Assembly: GCA_023435225.1 (NCBI GenBank)
Contig: JAEYRX010000039.1
Location: forward strand, 1 to 64,000
Source: Bacillota bacterium
GTDB lineage: Bacteria > Bacillota > UBA4882 > UBA8346
Direction: 5' to 3'
DNA length: 64,000 bases
Both the position numbers and the translations under genes were made by a program. The notes beneath the pieces were generated by a model that did no database searches, had not been told where the DNA came from, and was given only the letters and a program-made list of their open reading frames with translations. Below are positions 8,422-16,408 of the stretch, piece after piece; positions within the stretch are counted from its first letter, which is position 1, and each line of letters opens with the position of its first letter.

Positions 8422-9600
8422 ATGGTAGGAAATACGTTTGGCAGGTTTTTTAGAGTTACTACTTGTGGAGAATCTTATTCAGGAGGTTTCCGGAAGAACT
8501 TAAATGTTCCGAAGGAGTTGTACGGTGGGTTGATGACGATTATTGACGGAGTGCCGCCGGGAATTAAAATTACAGCGGAACTGGTTCAAAAAGAGCTGGA
8601 TAAGAGAAAACCGGGGCAATCACCGCTTGATTCCCCTAGAAAAGAAATAGATAAAGTATATATCTTCTCGGGAGTAATGGAAGATGATTTGTCAACCGGC
8701 GCTCCGATTGGCTTGGTTATTCCCAATGTTGATATTGAAGATATTCATATTGATCAATACCGCAGTTATCAGGATGTAATACGGCCGGGACATGCCGAAT
8801 ACACCTTCTTTAAGAAATATGGTGAATTTGCCGATTGGGTTGGCGCTGGGCGGGCTTCCGGCCGGGAAACCGCCAGCCGGGTTGCCGGAGGCGCAATTGC
8901 CCAAGCGATTTTGGATACCATTGGCATTGATGTAGTTGGGTTCGTTTCCGAATCTCACGGGATAAAAGCCGGACCAATCACTTATGAAATGGCCAAGGCC
9001 AATTACAGAAAGAATGAGTTGAACTGTCCGGATCTAGATAAAGCTCCTGAAATGATCGCTGATATTTTGAAAATTAAGGAAGAAGGAGATACCTGCGGCG
9101 GAGTAGTCGAGATTATCGCCAGAGGGGTGCCGGCCGGGCTTGGTGAGCCGGTTTTTGATAAACTAAGCGCGACCATTGCCCACGGTATTATGTCAATTGG
9201 AGCAATAAAAGGATTGGAATTCGGTGGAGGCTTTGAACACTCTAACTTAAAAGGTTCGGAATCCAATGATGAACCGTATTATGATAAAGAATCGGGAAGA
9301 GTAAGATTTAAAACCAATATCTCCGGCGGGTTTTTAGGAGGAATTTCCAATGGAGAAGATCTGCGGATTAGAGTAGCTGTTAAAGCAACTCCGACAGTCT
9401 CGGTTCCCCAATCTACCGTGAATATGGCTAAGATGGAAAATGTAGTATTGGAACCGATTACCCGGAGAGATCCCTCTCTTTGTCCGCGGATTTATCCGGT
9501 TTGTGAAGCAATGGTTAGAATAGCTATTCTGGATGCTGTTTTTATAGCCAAAGGTTATCGGGCTCTCACTAACATTGATCCGAAATGGGATCGGGTTTAA
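8422..9600 (+). CDS. aroC: Chorismate synthase
   Basis: This converts EPSP to chorismate using reduced FMN, completing the shikimate pathway. I start it at the ATG of MVGNTFGRFFRVTTCGESY, preceded by AAAGAGGAG. A longer reading from 8350 would translate the repeat sequence and is rejected. The resulting 392 residues show the family signatures GESYSGG (about 14, close to the usual GESHG), the GRASGRETASRVAGGA block (about 137-152) and ISGGFLGGISNG (about 299). In the first motif Tyr replaces the common His. EPSP synthase is directly upstream. Confidence 0.95.
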   Translation: MVGNTFGRFFRVTTCGESYSGGFRKNLNVPKELYGGLMTIIDGVPPGIKITAELVQKELDKRKPGQSPLDSPRKEIDKVYIFSGVMEDDLSTGAPIGLVIPNVDIEDIHIDQYRSYQDVIRPGHAEYTFFKKYGEFADWVGAGRASGRETASRVAGGAIAQAILDTIGIDVVGFVSESHGIKAGPITYEMAKANYRKNELNCPDLDKAPEMIADILKIKEEGDTCGGVVEIIARGVPAGLGEPVFDKLSATIAHGIMSIGAIKGLEFGGGFEHSNLKGSESNDEPYYDKESGRVRFKTNISGGFLGGISNGEDLRIRVAVKATPTVSVPQSTVNMAKMENVVLEPITRRDPSLCPRIYPVCEAMVRIAILDAVFIAKGYRALTNIDPKWDRV

Positions 9601-9604
9601 CGAC

Positions 9605-9717
9605 TAATTGACAATTGAGAAGTGACAATTTACAATTATAAAAGATTCTTAAGTCCGAAAGTCATAAGTTAGAGTTGAAATTCTTATGACTTTTTGACTT
9701 ATTGTTCAAAGTCTAAG
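9605..9717. repeat. Short-word inverted repeat between aroC and aroB
   Basis: GACAATTGAGAAGTGACAAT is followed by AAGTCCGAAAGTCATAAG and its approximate complement CTTATGACTTTTTGACTT. It is the same style of repeat as at 11.3, 20.1 and 37.6 kb and can form a hairpin over about 9651-9699. Confidence 0.6.
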
Positions 9718-9738
9718 TAACATGTATGAGGTAATGAG

Positions 9739-10833
9739 ATGGAAGAAGTTAGAGTTAATTTAGCTGAGCGGAGTTATTCCATTTTAATCGGGCCGGGTTT
9801 GTTGGAGAAGACCGGGGAATTATTGCGGGCGCGACAGATTGACGGCCGGGTTTTGGTGGTAACCAACCCTACTGTTGCCGGATTATTTCTTGAGACTGTA
9901 ATTGGATCTCTTGATAAGGCCGGATTTACGGCGCAGGTGGCTGAGGTTCCCGATGGTGAATCATATAAATCATTGGAACAGGCCGGTCGTCTATATGATT
10001 ATCTGGTTGATGGCGCTTATGATCGGAAATCAATAATTATTACTCTTGGTGGAGGAGTAATCGGGGATTTAGGAGGATTTGTAGCCTCAACCTATATGAG
10101 GGGAGTTAGATTCGTTCAGATTCCGACTACTTTGTTAGCTCAGGTTGATTCCAGTATCGGGGGTAAGGTTGCCGTAAACCACCCAAAAGGGAAAAACTTG
10201 ATCGGGGCTTTTTATCAACCAAATCTGGTTATCACGGATGTAAATACCTTAAAAACCCTTCCAAAACCGGAGTTTAATTCGGGGATGGCTGAAGTAATCA
10301 AACATGGCATTATTTTAGATGAAAATTATTTCCGTTTTATTCACGGAGAGATGGCGCTCATACAACAACAAGACCCTGGATTACTAAATTGGGTTGTTTC
10401 CGGCTCTTGCCGAATTAAAGGCCAAGTAGTGGAAGAAGATGAGAAAGAATCCGGTCTGCGTGCTATTTTGAATTTTGGCCACACGATCGGGCATGCTATT
10501 GAAAGTGTAACTAATTATTCCCGGTATAAACATGGAGAAGCAGTAGCTTTGGGGATGTTGGCTGCTAGTCGAATCGCCGCCAAAGTTGGCTTTCTTACCC
10601 AACCGGAGCTAACCACTATTTTGACAGAGGTTTTCCAGAGGTTGGAATTGCCAATTGTGCTGCCTGGGTTACCGGTTAAAGATTTGATGCAAACAATTAC
10701 CTTGGATAAAAAGGTTGAATTTAATAAAATCCGCTGGATAATGCCGCGTAAGATTGGTGAAGTCTTTATTACCAGCGATGTGCCGGTTGAAACTATCACC
10801 TCGACCTTGATTGAAATGGGGGGATTGGGATGA
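9739..10833 (+). CDS. aroB: 3-dehydroquinate synthase
   Basis: This cyclises DAHP to 3-dehydroquinate, the second shikimate step, with NAD and a divalent metal. The 364-residue protein has DGESYKSLE (about 75), the NAD-binding GGGVIGDLGGFVASTYMRG (about 102-120), IPTTLLAQVDSSIGGK (about 126-141) and the metal-binding FGHTIGHAIE (about 247) and KHGEAVALG (about 264) blocks. Its 3' end overlaps aroQ by four bases, so the two are translationally coupled. Start is the ATG after GAGGTAATGAG. Confidence 0.96.
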   Translation: MEEVRVNLAERSYSILIGPGLLEKTGELLRARQIDGRVLVVTNPTVAGLFLETVIGSLDKAGFTAQVAEVPDGESYKSLEQAGRLYDYLVDGAYDRKSIIITLGGGVIGDLGGFVASTYMRGVRFVQIPTTLLAQVDSSIGGKVAVNHPKGKNLIGAFYQPNLVITDVNTLKTLPKPEFNSGMAEVIKHGIILDENYFRFIHGEMALIQQQDPGLLNWVVSGSCRIKGQVVEEDEKESGLRAILNFGHTIGHAIESVTNYSRYKHGEAVALGMLAASRIAAKVGFLTQPELTTILTEVFQRLELPIVLPGLPVKDLMQTITLDKKVEFNKIRWIMPRKIGEVFITSDVPVETITSTLIEMGGLG

Positions 10834-11264
10834 AGATTTTGGTTTTGCATGGTCCCAACTTAAACTGGCTTGGAAAACGGGAACCGACAGTTTACGGTTC
10901 CCGGACTCTGGATGATTTGAATAAAATATTAACGGAATATGCCGTTAGTTTGGGTTTGGAATTGAAAATTTTCCAAAGCAACTCCGAAGGGTTATTAATT
11001 GACACTATTCAATCCGAATCTGATTGGGCGGATGCAATCTTAATTAACCCCGGCGCTTACACCCATTACAGTTATGCATTAAGGGATGCTTTGGCCGGAG
11101 TTGGGTTGCCGGTAGTAGAGGTCCACTTAAGCAATATTCATAGGCGCGAAGAATTCCGGCAACATTCGGTGATTGCTCCGATAGCGGTTGGACAGATATG
11201 CGGTTTCGGGTTTGATAGCTATCTTTTAGGACTAAAGGCGTTGACAAGCAAATTAAGACAATAA
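10830..11264 (+). CDS. aroQ: 3-dehydroquinate dehydratase, type II
   Basis: This dehydrates 3-dehydroquinate to 3-dehydroshikimate. The 144-residue length and the motifs GPNLNWLGKREPTVYG (about 6-21, with the catalytic Tyr), NPGAYTHYSYALRDAL (about 73-88) and VHLSNIHRREEFRQHS (about 99-114) identify the small dodecameric type II enzyme. It overlaps aroB by four bases, so these consecutive pathway steps are co-translated. A GTCAAAAG-type inverted repeat follows. Confidence 0.96.
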   Translation: MKILVLHGPNLNWLGKREPTVYGSRTLDDLNKILTEYAVSLGLELKIFQSNSEGLLIDTIQSESDWADAILINPGAYTHYSYALRDALAGVGLPVVEVHLSNIHRREEFRQHSVIAPIAVGQICGFGFDSYLLGLKALTSKLRQ

Positions 11265-11269
11265 ATATC

Positions 11270-11384
11270 AAGTCAAAGGTCAAAAGTCTAAAGTCTTAAT
11301 GCCATAAGCTCTCATATAAAGTTAATGATTTTCTAAACCTTCTAGCTTTTAGACTTTTCGACTTCTGACTTTGGACTTTTGACA
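11270..11384. repeat. GTCAAAAGTC-type inverted repeat
   Basis: The left arm (11271-11295) repeats AGTCAAAGGTCAAAAGTCTA and the right arm (11352-11383) repeats GACTTTTCGACTTCTGACTT in the opposite sense. It occupies nearly all of the gap between aroQ and the peptidase gene and ends near the peptidase ribosome site. Confidence 0.7.
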
Positions 11385-11402
11385 GTTTTATAGGAGTTCT
11401 AC

Positions 11403-12473
11403 ATGAGCAGGTTGCAGGTTTTGCAAAAAAATATAACTACAATGAATCTGGATGGGATAATAATTACCAATCCGGAAAATCGGCGTTATCTTAGTGGATT
11501 TTCCGGTTCTGCGGGAGTTTTATTAATCTCCGGTAATGAAAGCTATATTGTTACCGATTTTCGTTATTGGGAGCAAGTTTCTCAAGAGGTTTCCGAATTC
11601 GAACTGAAAAAGCAAGGCCCCAGTTTGTGGCCAACAATTGTAGATATAATTAACTCATTGAAGTGGAAAAAAGTCGGATTTGAGGCCGGAAATATTACAT
11701 ATAATGATTTTCAGACATTTACCCCTTTGTTTTCAACAGATATTGATTTAACCCCAACCACTGATTTAGTTGAAAAACAGCGTTGGATTAAAGAAGAAAT
11801 AGAAGTGACAATTATAGCCAAAGCGGCTAAAATAACGGATGAAGCTCTGAAAAAAACTTTAGCTATCATTAAACCTGGGATAAAAGAGCGGGAGATCGCT
11901 TTGGAGTTTGACTACCAGTTACGCTTATTAGGGGCTGACGGCTCGGCTTTTAAAACAATCGTCATTTCCGGGAAAAAATCCGCCTTGCCGCATGGCGCCC
12001 CTTCCGATAAAGAGGTAGTATCCGGTGAATTGGTGCTCATAGATGGAGGGGCTTTATATCAGGGTTATCATGCCGATATGACTCGGACCTTTGTTTTAGG
12101 TTCAGCAACCACTGAACAAAAGCGTATATACAAGATAGTCCTAGAAGCCCAAAAAAAAGTCTTAAACTATTTAAAAGCGGGTTTAATCGGTAGTGAAGTA
12201 GACAAAATTGCCCGGGATTACCTTGCTGAACAGGGATTTAAAGAGAACTTCGGCCATGGTTTAGGACATAGTGTCGGTTTGAATATTCATGAATCCCCAC
12301 GGTTATCACCAACTGAAGCCAATATAATACCTAAAGGTGCAGTCATTACTGTTGAACCTGGAGTTTATCTACCGGACTGGGGCGGTATCCGGATAGAAGA
12401 TCTAGTAGTAGTTAATGACAAAGGAATTACTAATCTAACATCCAGCCCGAAAGATCAATTAATGGAATTATGA
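11403..12473 (+). CDS. Xaa-Pro aminopeptidase/proline dipeptidase family (M24)
   Basis: This metallopeptidase is expected to remove an N-terminal residue linked to proline, or to split Xaa-Pro dipeptides. The 356-residue protein has a creatinase-type N-terminal domain (about 1-125, with NPENRRYLSGFSGSAG) and a pita-bread catalytic domain. Metal ligands are visible in LIDGGALYQGYHADMTRTF (about 214-232), FGHGLGHSVGL (about 284) and VEPGVYL and RIEDLV (about 317-335). In Firmicutes this gene is commonly next to efp, as here. PepP versus PepQ specificity is not resolvable. Confidence 0.93.
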   Translation: MSRLQVLQKNITTMNLDGIIITNPENRRYLSGFSGSAGVLLISGNESYIVTDFRYWEQVSQEVSEFELKKQGPSLWPTIVDIINSLKWKKVGFEAGNITYNDFQTFTPLFSTDIDLTPTTDLVEKQRWIKEEIEVTIIAKAAKITDEALKKTLAIIKPGIKEREIALEFDYQLRLLGADGSAFKTIVISGKKSALPHGAPSDKEVVSGELVLIDGGALYQGYHADMTRTFVLGSATTEQKRIYKIVLEAQKKVLNYLKAGLIGSEVDKIARDYLAEQGFKENFGHGLGHSVGLNIHESPRLSPTEANIIPKGAVITVEPGVYLPDWGGIRIEDLVVVNDKGITNLTSSPKDQLMEL

Positions 12474-12475
12474 AA

Positions 12476-12519
12476 CTACGGAGATTTTATCTCAGTGCCT
12501 CCGTGTCTCAATGTTTAAA
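12476..12519. repeat. CACAGAG-type inverted repeat, short copy
   Basis: CTACGGAGATTTTATCTCAG followed by GCCTCCGTGTCTCAATG pairs imperfectly with itself. It uses the same GTGTCTC/GAGAC vocabulary as the larger copy at 13.2 kb. Confidence 0.5.
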
Positions 12520-12540
12520 ACAGGTTTTACCGGATTTTTC

Positions 12541-12570
12541 TCGACAAAAACTATCTTTATGTGATAAAAT
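12541..12570 (+). promoter_or_regulatory. Candidate promoter for efp
   Basis: TCGACA and TAAAAT are separated by 18 bases with a TG just upstream of the -10 box. The site is 45 bases before the efp start. Confidence 0.4.
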
Positions 12571-12614
12571 ATTTCCGGACAAATTGGACAAGAGTGTTCT
12601 TAAGGAGGATTTCA

Positions 12615-13178
12615 ATGATTTCTGTGACCGATTTTAAGACCGGATTGACTGTCGAGATTGATGGTCAACTTTACACGGTAGTAGATTTTATGCATGTTAA
12701 ACCAGGTAAAGGTGCTGCCTTTGTTAGAACAAAGTTAAAAAACATTAAAACCGGGTTTACGGTTGAACGTACCTTCAACTCTAATGAAAAAGTAGAGCCT
12801 GCCCGTATTGATTTCCGGGAGATGCAATATCTGTATAAAGCTGATGATGAATACACCTTTATGGATATGGAGACCTTTGAACAATTGACTCTTCATGTTT
12901 CTAAAATAGGCGATGCGCCGAAATACTTAAAAGAGAATATGATAGTAGAGATTCAGTTATACCAGAACGAGGTTTTAGGAGTACAGTTACCGAATACGGT
13001 TGAACTTGAAGTAGTGGAAACAGATCCTTCGTTCAAAGGTGACACCGCTACCGGAGGTTCCAAACCGGCTACTCTGGAAACGGGAGTAGTGGTCAATGTT
13101 CCCTTCTTTGTTGTTCAGGGAGATATTTTGCAAGTGGATACCAGAACCAATCAATATTTAAAACGGGTTAATAAATAA
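12615..13178 (+). CDS. efp: Elongation factor P
   Basis: EF-P binds the ribosome next to the P site and relieves stalling at polyproline stretches. I start at the ATG of MISVTDFKTG, six bases or so after TAAGGAGGAT; the upstream in-frame extension (from 12561) lies over a promoter-like sequence. The 187-residue protein has the KOW-like domain I with the HVKPGKGAAFVRTKLKN loop carrying the Lys that is modified in many bacteria (about residue 32), followed by two OB domains ending ILQVDTRTNQYLKRV. Length is typical. A terminator follows immediately. Confidence 0.96.
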   Translation: MISVTDFKTGLTVEIDGQLYTVVDFMHVKPGKGAAFVRTKLKNIKTGFTVERTFNSNEKVEPARIDFREMQYLYKADDEYTFMDMETFEQLTLHVSKIGDAPKYLKENMIVEIQLYQNEVLGVQLPNTVELEVVETDPSFKGDTATGGSKPATLETGVVVNVPFFVVQGDILQVDTRTNQYLKRVNK

Positions 13179-13192
13179 TCCTGATAGAAAAT

Positions 13193-13224
13193 AGCCGCCG
13201 TCAAATTAGCGCGGCTTTTTTTAT
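13193..13224 (+). terminator. Terminator after efp
   Basis: AGCCGC and GCGGCT form a 6-bp GC-rich stem with a 12-base loop, followed by seven T residues. Confidence 0.8.
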
Positions 13225-13227
13225 TTT

Positions 13228-13288
13228 CTCTGTGCTTCTGTGTCTCTGTGGCTAATTATATAGGCCATAGAGACACAGAGGCACAGAG
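13228..13288. repeat. CACAGAG-type inverted repeat, long copy
   Basis: The 25-base left arm (13228-13252) and 25-base right arm (13264-13288) are reverse complements with two mismatches, separated by 11 bases. This is the best-preserved member in the window of the CTGTGTCTCTGTGG family. Confidence 0.85.
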
Positions 13289-13399
13289 TTTTTGTATATT
13301 TAGTTGGTATTACCATGAATTATGAAAGGTATGGTAAAAATCCCATGTAATTATTTCACCGGCCCCAAGAAATAATAATTTTGAAAGGGGAGTAAAAAA

Positions 13400-13828
13400 A
13401 TGCATGAGATTAAAGGAAAGACCGCTTATCTCCGCGGATTGATTGAAGGAGCCGATTTTCCAAAAGATGAAAAACAAAAATTAATTTGGGAAGGTTTAAT
13501 TGACTTTTGCGATGAAGTGGCTGATGAGCTGAGTGAACTTACTGATTCTCAAAATGAAGTTGAAGATTATATTGAAGCTATAGATGAAGACTTAGGCTCG
13601 CTGGAAAAATATTTTTATCATAATGAAGATGATGTTGATGAAACTGAATTAATCTTCTCCAAAGATAACCATCAGGGAGTGACGGAATTAACTTGCCCTT
13701 ATTGTAATGAAAATATTTATTTTGAGGAAGAGGATGGCAATTATGAAGTAATTTGTCCCGAATGCGGTAAAGTAGTCTGGGAAAGCTCAATAATGGAGAA
13801 TAAGCCACATCAATCAGACGTAATTTGA
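13400..13828 (+). CDS. Small acidic zinc-ribbon protein (CD1247-type)
   Basis: The function is unknown. The 142-residue protein begins with a helical, acidic domain (MHEIKGKTAYLRGLIEGADF; about 1-75) that resembles the conserved N-terminal domain of clostridial CD1247-type proteins. It ends with a zinc ribbon: CPYC (about 99-102) and CPEC (about 118-121) supply four cysteines. The position between efp and the spoIIIA operon is one where such a gene often occurs in Clostridia, which suggests a role linked to sporulation or gene expression, but that is inference. A good AAGGGGAG ribosome site precedes the ATG. Confidence 0.75.
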   Translation: MHEIKGKTAYLRGLIEGADFPKDEKQKLIWEGLIDFCDEVADELSELTDSQNEVEDYIEAIDEDLGSLEKYFYHNEDDVDETELIFSKDNHQGVTELTCPYCNENIYFEEEDGNYEVICPECGKVVWESSIMENKPHQSDVI

Positions 13829-13955
13829 TAAATGATTCAAACTTTAAAAGAGTAGCATACGTTTTTAATCAATAGATTCTTAAAAGTTAATTCTAATTGT
13901 TATGACTTTACTGTAAGATATTTTTGTGTGAAAAGTTGAATTAGTCATAAAATAA

Positions 13956-13996
13956 AGCCCGTCTCAATAGATATGTAGAGGACGGGCTATTTTATT
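13956..13996 (+). terminator. Terminator before spoIIIAA
   Basis: AGCCCGTC and GACGGGCT form a perfect 8-bp stem over a 17-base loop, followed by ATTTTATTT. It separates the zinc-ribbon gene from the spoIIIA operon, so spoIIIAA should have its own promoter close by. Confidence 0.78.
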
Positions 13997-14054
13997 TGTT
14001 TATTGCCTGTTGCCTAATGTCCAGCCAAAAAAGACAGGGGAAATTTTATAGCTA

Positions 14055-15083
14055 ATGGATTTATTTGACGACCGTAAAGATAAAGTTCGGCCAAACAGAA
14101 AATGGGAAGAAATTATCCAATTTTTTCCTGCGGAGATCAGACAGATACTGTCAAGAGTACCGTTAAGCCTTCAAAATAAGGTAATTGAAATTAGAATTAG
14201 ACAAAATCAACCATTGGAATTGAATTTAGAAAACTATTCAGCCCTTTTATCCAATACCGGCGAATTGGTGGAAGAACCGCCAAAAGCTGTTCTATGCCGT
14301 CAGGAAGATTTGAAAAAGATATTGACTTCATTAACAGCCGGTTCTTTATATGCACTGGAAGAGGAATTAGTCCAGGGTTACCTGACTTTGCCGGGAGGAC
14401 ACCGGGTTGGTTTTACGGGGCATGCGGTCCAAGATTCCGGAGTGATTAGATTAATCCGTAATATATCAAGCATTAATTTTAGAATCGCTAAATCGGTTAA
14501 AGGAATTGCTAAATCGGTCCTTCCATTACTTTGGAGGGATGGCCGTTTTTTAAAAACTTTGATAATATCACCCCCGGCTGCCGGTAAAACCACTTTATTA
14601 CGTGATATTATCCGAACCGTTAGTTATGGTGACGCCGAATTACATATCTCCGGCTTACATGTTGGAGTAGTCGATGAACGATCGGAAATTGCCGGCAGTT
14701 ATCAGGGTGTTCCGCAATTGGATGTTGGTCCCCGAACTGATGTACTTGACGGAGCGCCGAAAAAGGAAGGAGTTTATCTATTGTTGCGGGGGATGAACCC
14801 CCAAGTTATAGCTACTGATGAAATCGGTACGGAAGAAGATATAAGAGTAATCGGTGATGTAATAAATGCCGGAGTTAGTTTTATAGCGACGGCTCATGCT
14901 CGGAACCTGACTGAAGCAATGCTCCGGAAAGGACTAAAAAGAATTTTGGAAACCGGCTCAGTAGAAAGGTTTATAACTTTAAGTAGTCGTTTGGGAACCG
15001 GAACTGTTGAAAGTATAAAAGCTGGGATAGGAGCGCCGGAACTTTTACCGGAGCCAATACGTCCTGGAGGAATCGATGATTAA
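14055..15083 (+). CDS. spoIIIAA: Stage III sporulation protein AA (ATPase)
   Basis: SpoIIIAA is the cytoplasmic ATPase of the SpoIIIA-SpoIIQ channel that joins mother cell and forespore after engulfment. It is related to secretion ATPases. The 342-residue protein has the N-terminal LPLSLQNKVIEIRIR-like region, Walker A PPAAGKTT (about 173-180), a VGVVDERSEIAG segment (about 204) and Walker B-like VIATDEIG (about 251). It overlaps spoIIIAB by eight bases and begins an eight-gene operon. A mother-cell sigma-E promoter is expected, but I could not pick a convincing one. Confidence 0.95.
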   Translation: MDLFDDRKDKVRPNRKWEEIIQFFPAEIRQILSRVPLSLQNKVIEIRIRQNQPLELNLENYSALLSNTGELVEEPPKAVLCRQEDLKKILTSLTAGSLYALEEELVQGYLTLPGGHRVGFTGHAVQDSGVIRLIRNISSINFRIAKSVKGIAKSVLPLLWRDGRFLKTLIISPPAAGKTTLLRDIIRTVSYGDAELHISGLHVGVVDERSEIAGSYQGVPQLDVGPRTDVLDGAPKKEGVYLLLRGMNPQVIATDEIGTEEDIRVIGDVINAGVSFIATAHARNLTEAMLRKGLKRILETGSVERFITLSSRLGTGTVESIKAGIGAPELLPEPIRPGGIDD

Positions 15084-15594
15084 AGTAATAGGCGCTTTAT
15101 TAATTATTGGGACCAGTACAATAGCAGGATTCTTTTATGCTCAAAAATTTGGTGAGCGGTGTCGGCTGATTAAATTATGGCTTAGAATTTTGGATATATT
15201 TCGGACCGAGATATATTTTCAGGCTAATCCATTACGGGAGGTATTTTTAAAAACAGCAACCTTGATTGATGACCGTTATTTTTCCAATGCTTTTAACTGG
15301 TTGGCAACTTCGTTGGTATTTGGATCGGATCAAGATCTTGAAGAGGCTTGGAACCGTTTTTTAACTGAGACCGGTTCCGGAATTTTAGAAAAAAATGATA
15401 TCTTAATCTTGCGAGAACTAGGAAGTTATTTGGGAACCACTGATAGGGATGATCAACTGGAAAAGATTAAAAATTGCCGGGCTAATTTGGAAATCAACTT
15501 ACAGTCGGCAGAGGCTGAACGGAATAAACGAACCGGACTATATAGATATTTGGGTTTTGCTATGGGGGCTTTGCTGGTGTTGTGGTTGATATAG
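15076..15594 (+). CDS. spoIIIAB: Stage III sporulation protein AB
   Basis: SpoIIIAB is a membrane protein with similarity to type II secretion GspF-like platform proteins. It works in the SpoIIIA channel of the mother cell. The 172 residues begin with a membrane segment (VIGALLIIGTSTIAGFFYA) and end with another (LGFAMGALLVLWLI). The centre contains LRILDIFRTEIYFQANPL and the LGTTDRDDQ segment typical of the family. It overlaps spoIIIAA. A gap of 93 bases precedes spoIIIAC, wider than the other gaps in the operon. Confidence 0.93.
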   Translation: MIKVIGALLIIGTSTIAGFFYAQKFGERCRLIKLWLRILDIFRTEIYFQANPLREVFLKTATLIDDRYFSNAFNWLATSLVFGSDQDLEEAWNRFLTETGSGILEKNDILILRELGSYLGTTDRDDQLEKIKNCRANLEINLQSAEAERNKRTGLYRYLGFAMGALLVLWLI

Positions 15595-15687
15595 TAGGCA
15601 AGAGAGAATAGATAACAAGTGACATGATTATAGTAAGCTACTTTAAATTTTATCATAATTTGGGGCTGAGATAGAAGAGGTGGTTAA

Positions 15688-15882
15688 ATGGATATTAATT
15701 TAATCTTTAGAATTGCCGGGATCGGGATCTTAATATCAGTATTAAATATGGTTTTAAAACAGGCAGGGAAGGAAGAACAAGCCCAAATGTTAACATTGGC
15801 TGGTGTAGTGATTGTCTTATTTATGGTAATCCAGCTAATCCAACGCTTATTCAATGATGTACGGGCTGTTTTCGGATTTTAA
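15688..15882 (+). CDS. spoIIIAC: Stage III sporulation protein AC
   Basis: SpoIIIAC is a small integral membrane subunit of the SpoIIIA channel. The 64 residues carry two hydrophobic segments (about 5-25 and 33-52) around the conserved LKQAGKEEQAQM turn. The length is typical for the family. An AGAGGTGG ribosome site precedes the ATG and the next gene begins two bases after the stop codon. Confidence 0.94.
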   Translation: MDINLIFRIAGIGILISVLNMVLKQAGKEEQAQMLTLAGVVIVLFMVIQLIQRLFNDVRAVFGF

Positions 15883-15884
15883 GA

Positions 15885-16268
15885 ATGGAATTTATACCTA
15901 TTTTAGGTTTTTCTTTAATAGTGACTGTGTTACTAATTATCATTAGGAAAGAAAGACCCGAAATGGCTGTTTTATTGGGATTGGCAGCAGCCGGATTAAT
16001 TTTAACCGCTCTTTTAAAAAGCGTTTTTCAAATAATAACGGTCTTTGAATCTCTGGCAATAAAATCGCAGATGAACTTGGTTTATTTAAAATTAATCATT
16101 AAAATTGTAGGTTTGGCTTATCTGGCCGGTTTTGGTTCACAGATCTGCAAGGATGCCGGTGAAGGTAGTATGGGAGCTAAAATTGAGTTAGCCGGAAAAA
16201 TATTTATTCTTTCTTTAGGAATTCCAATAATGGTGGGTTTGCTTGATTTGATTTTGAAAATCTTTTAA
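15885..16268 (+). CDS. spoIIIAD: Stage III sporulation protein AD
   Basis: SpoIIIAD is a polytopic membrane subunit of the SpoIIIA channel, homologous to SpoIIIAC over its length. The 127-residue protein has a hydrophobic N-terminus (PILGFSLIVTVLLIII), the RKERPEMAVLLGLAAAG turn and the characteristic IKIVGLAYLAGFGSQICKDAGE segment (about 71-92). It starts two bases after spoIIIAC stops, consistent with coupled translation. Confidence 0.94.
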   Translation: MEFIPILGFSLIVTVLLIIIRKERPEMAVLLGLAAAGLILTALLKSVFQIITVFESLAIKSQMNLVYLKLIIKIVGLAYLAGFGSQICKDAGEGSMGAKIELAGKIFILSLGIPIMVGLLDLILKIF

Positions 16269-16285
16269 AGAGTTGCCTAAGTTCG

Positions 16286-16366
16286 ACCCTTTCCCTTAAA
16301 GGGTACTAGTTTAGCTTTGCAGATTTTAATTTCACTGCGGAGGTGATGGTTTCCCTTTTAAAAGGG
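16286..16366 (+). other. Two CCCTT/AAGGG hairpins between spoIIIAD and spoIIIAE
   Basis: ACCCTTT-CCCTT-AAAGGGT (16286-16304) is a perfect 7-bp stem, and CCCTTTTAAAAGGG (16353-16366) is a 14-bp palindrome. Both lie in the 140-base gap inside the spoIIIA operon, upstream of the preferred spoIIIAE start. They could form alternative hairpins in the mRNA leader of spoIIIAE. There is no strong T-run, so termination is doubtful. Confidence 0.45.
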
Positions 16367-16408
16367 CAAGGGATCAGGTTTGAATTAGGAGGAAGAACAC
16401 TGGATTCC

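Noticed and set aside
12561..12614. N-terminal extension of efp
   Set aside because: It begins inside a promoter-like region; EF-P starts at MISVTDFKTG with TAAGGAGG upstream.
13956..14054. Sigma-E promoter for spoIIIAA
   Set aside because: A CATAAAAT-like sequence lies upstream of the terminator hairpin, and no -35 partner at proper spacing was found nearer to the gene.
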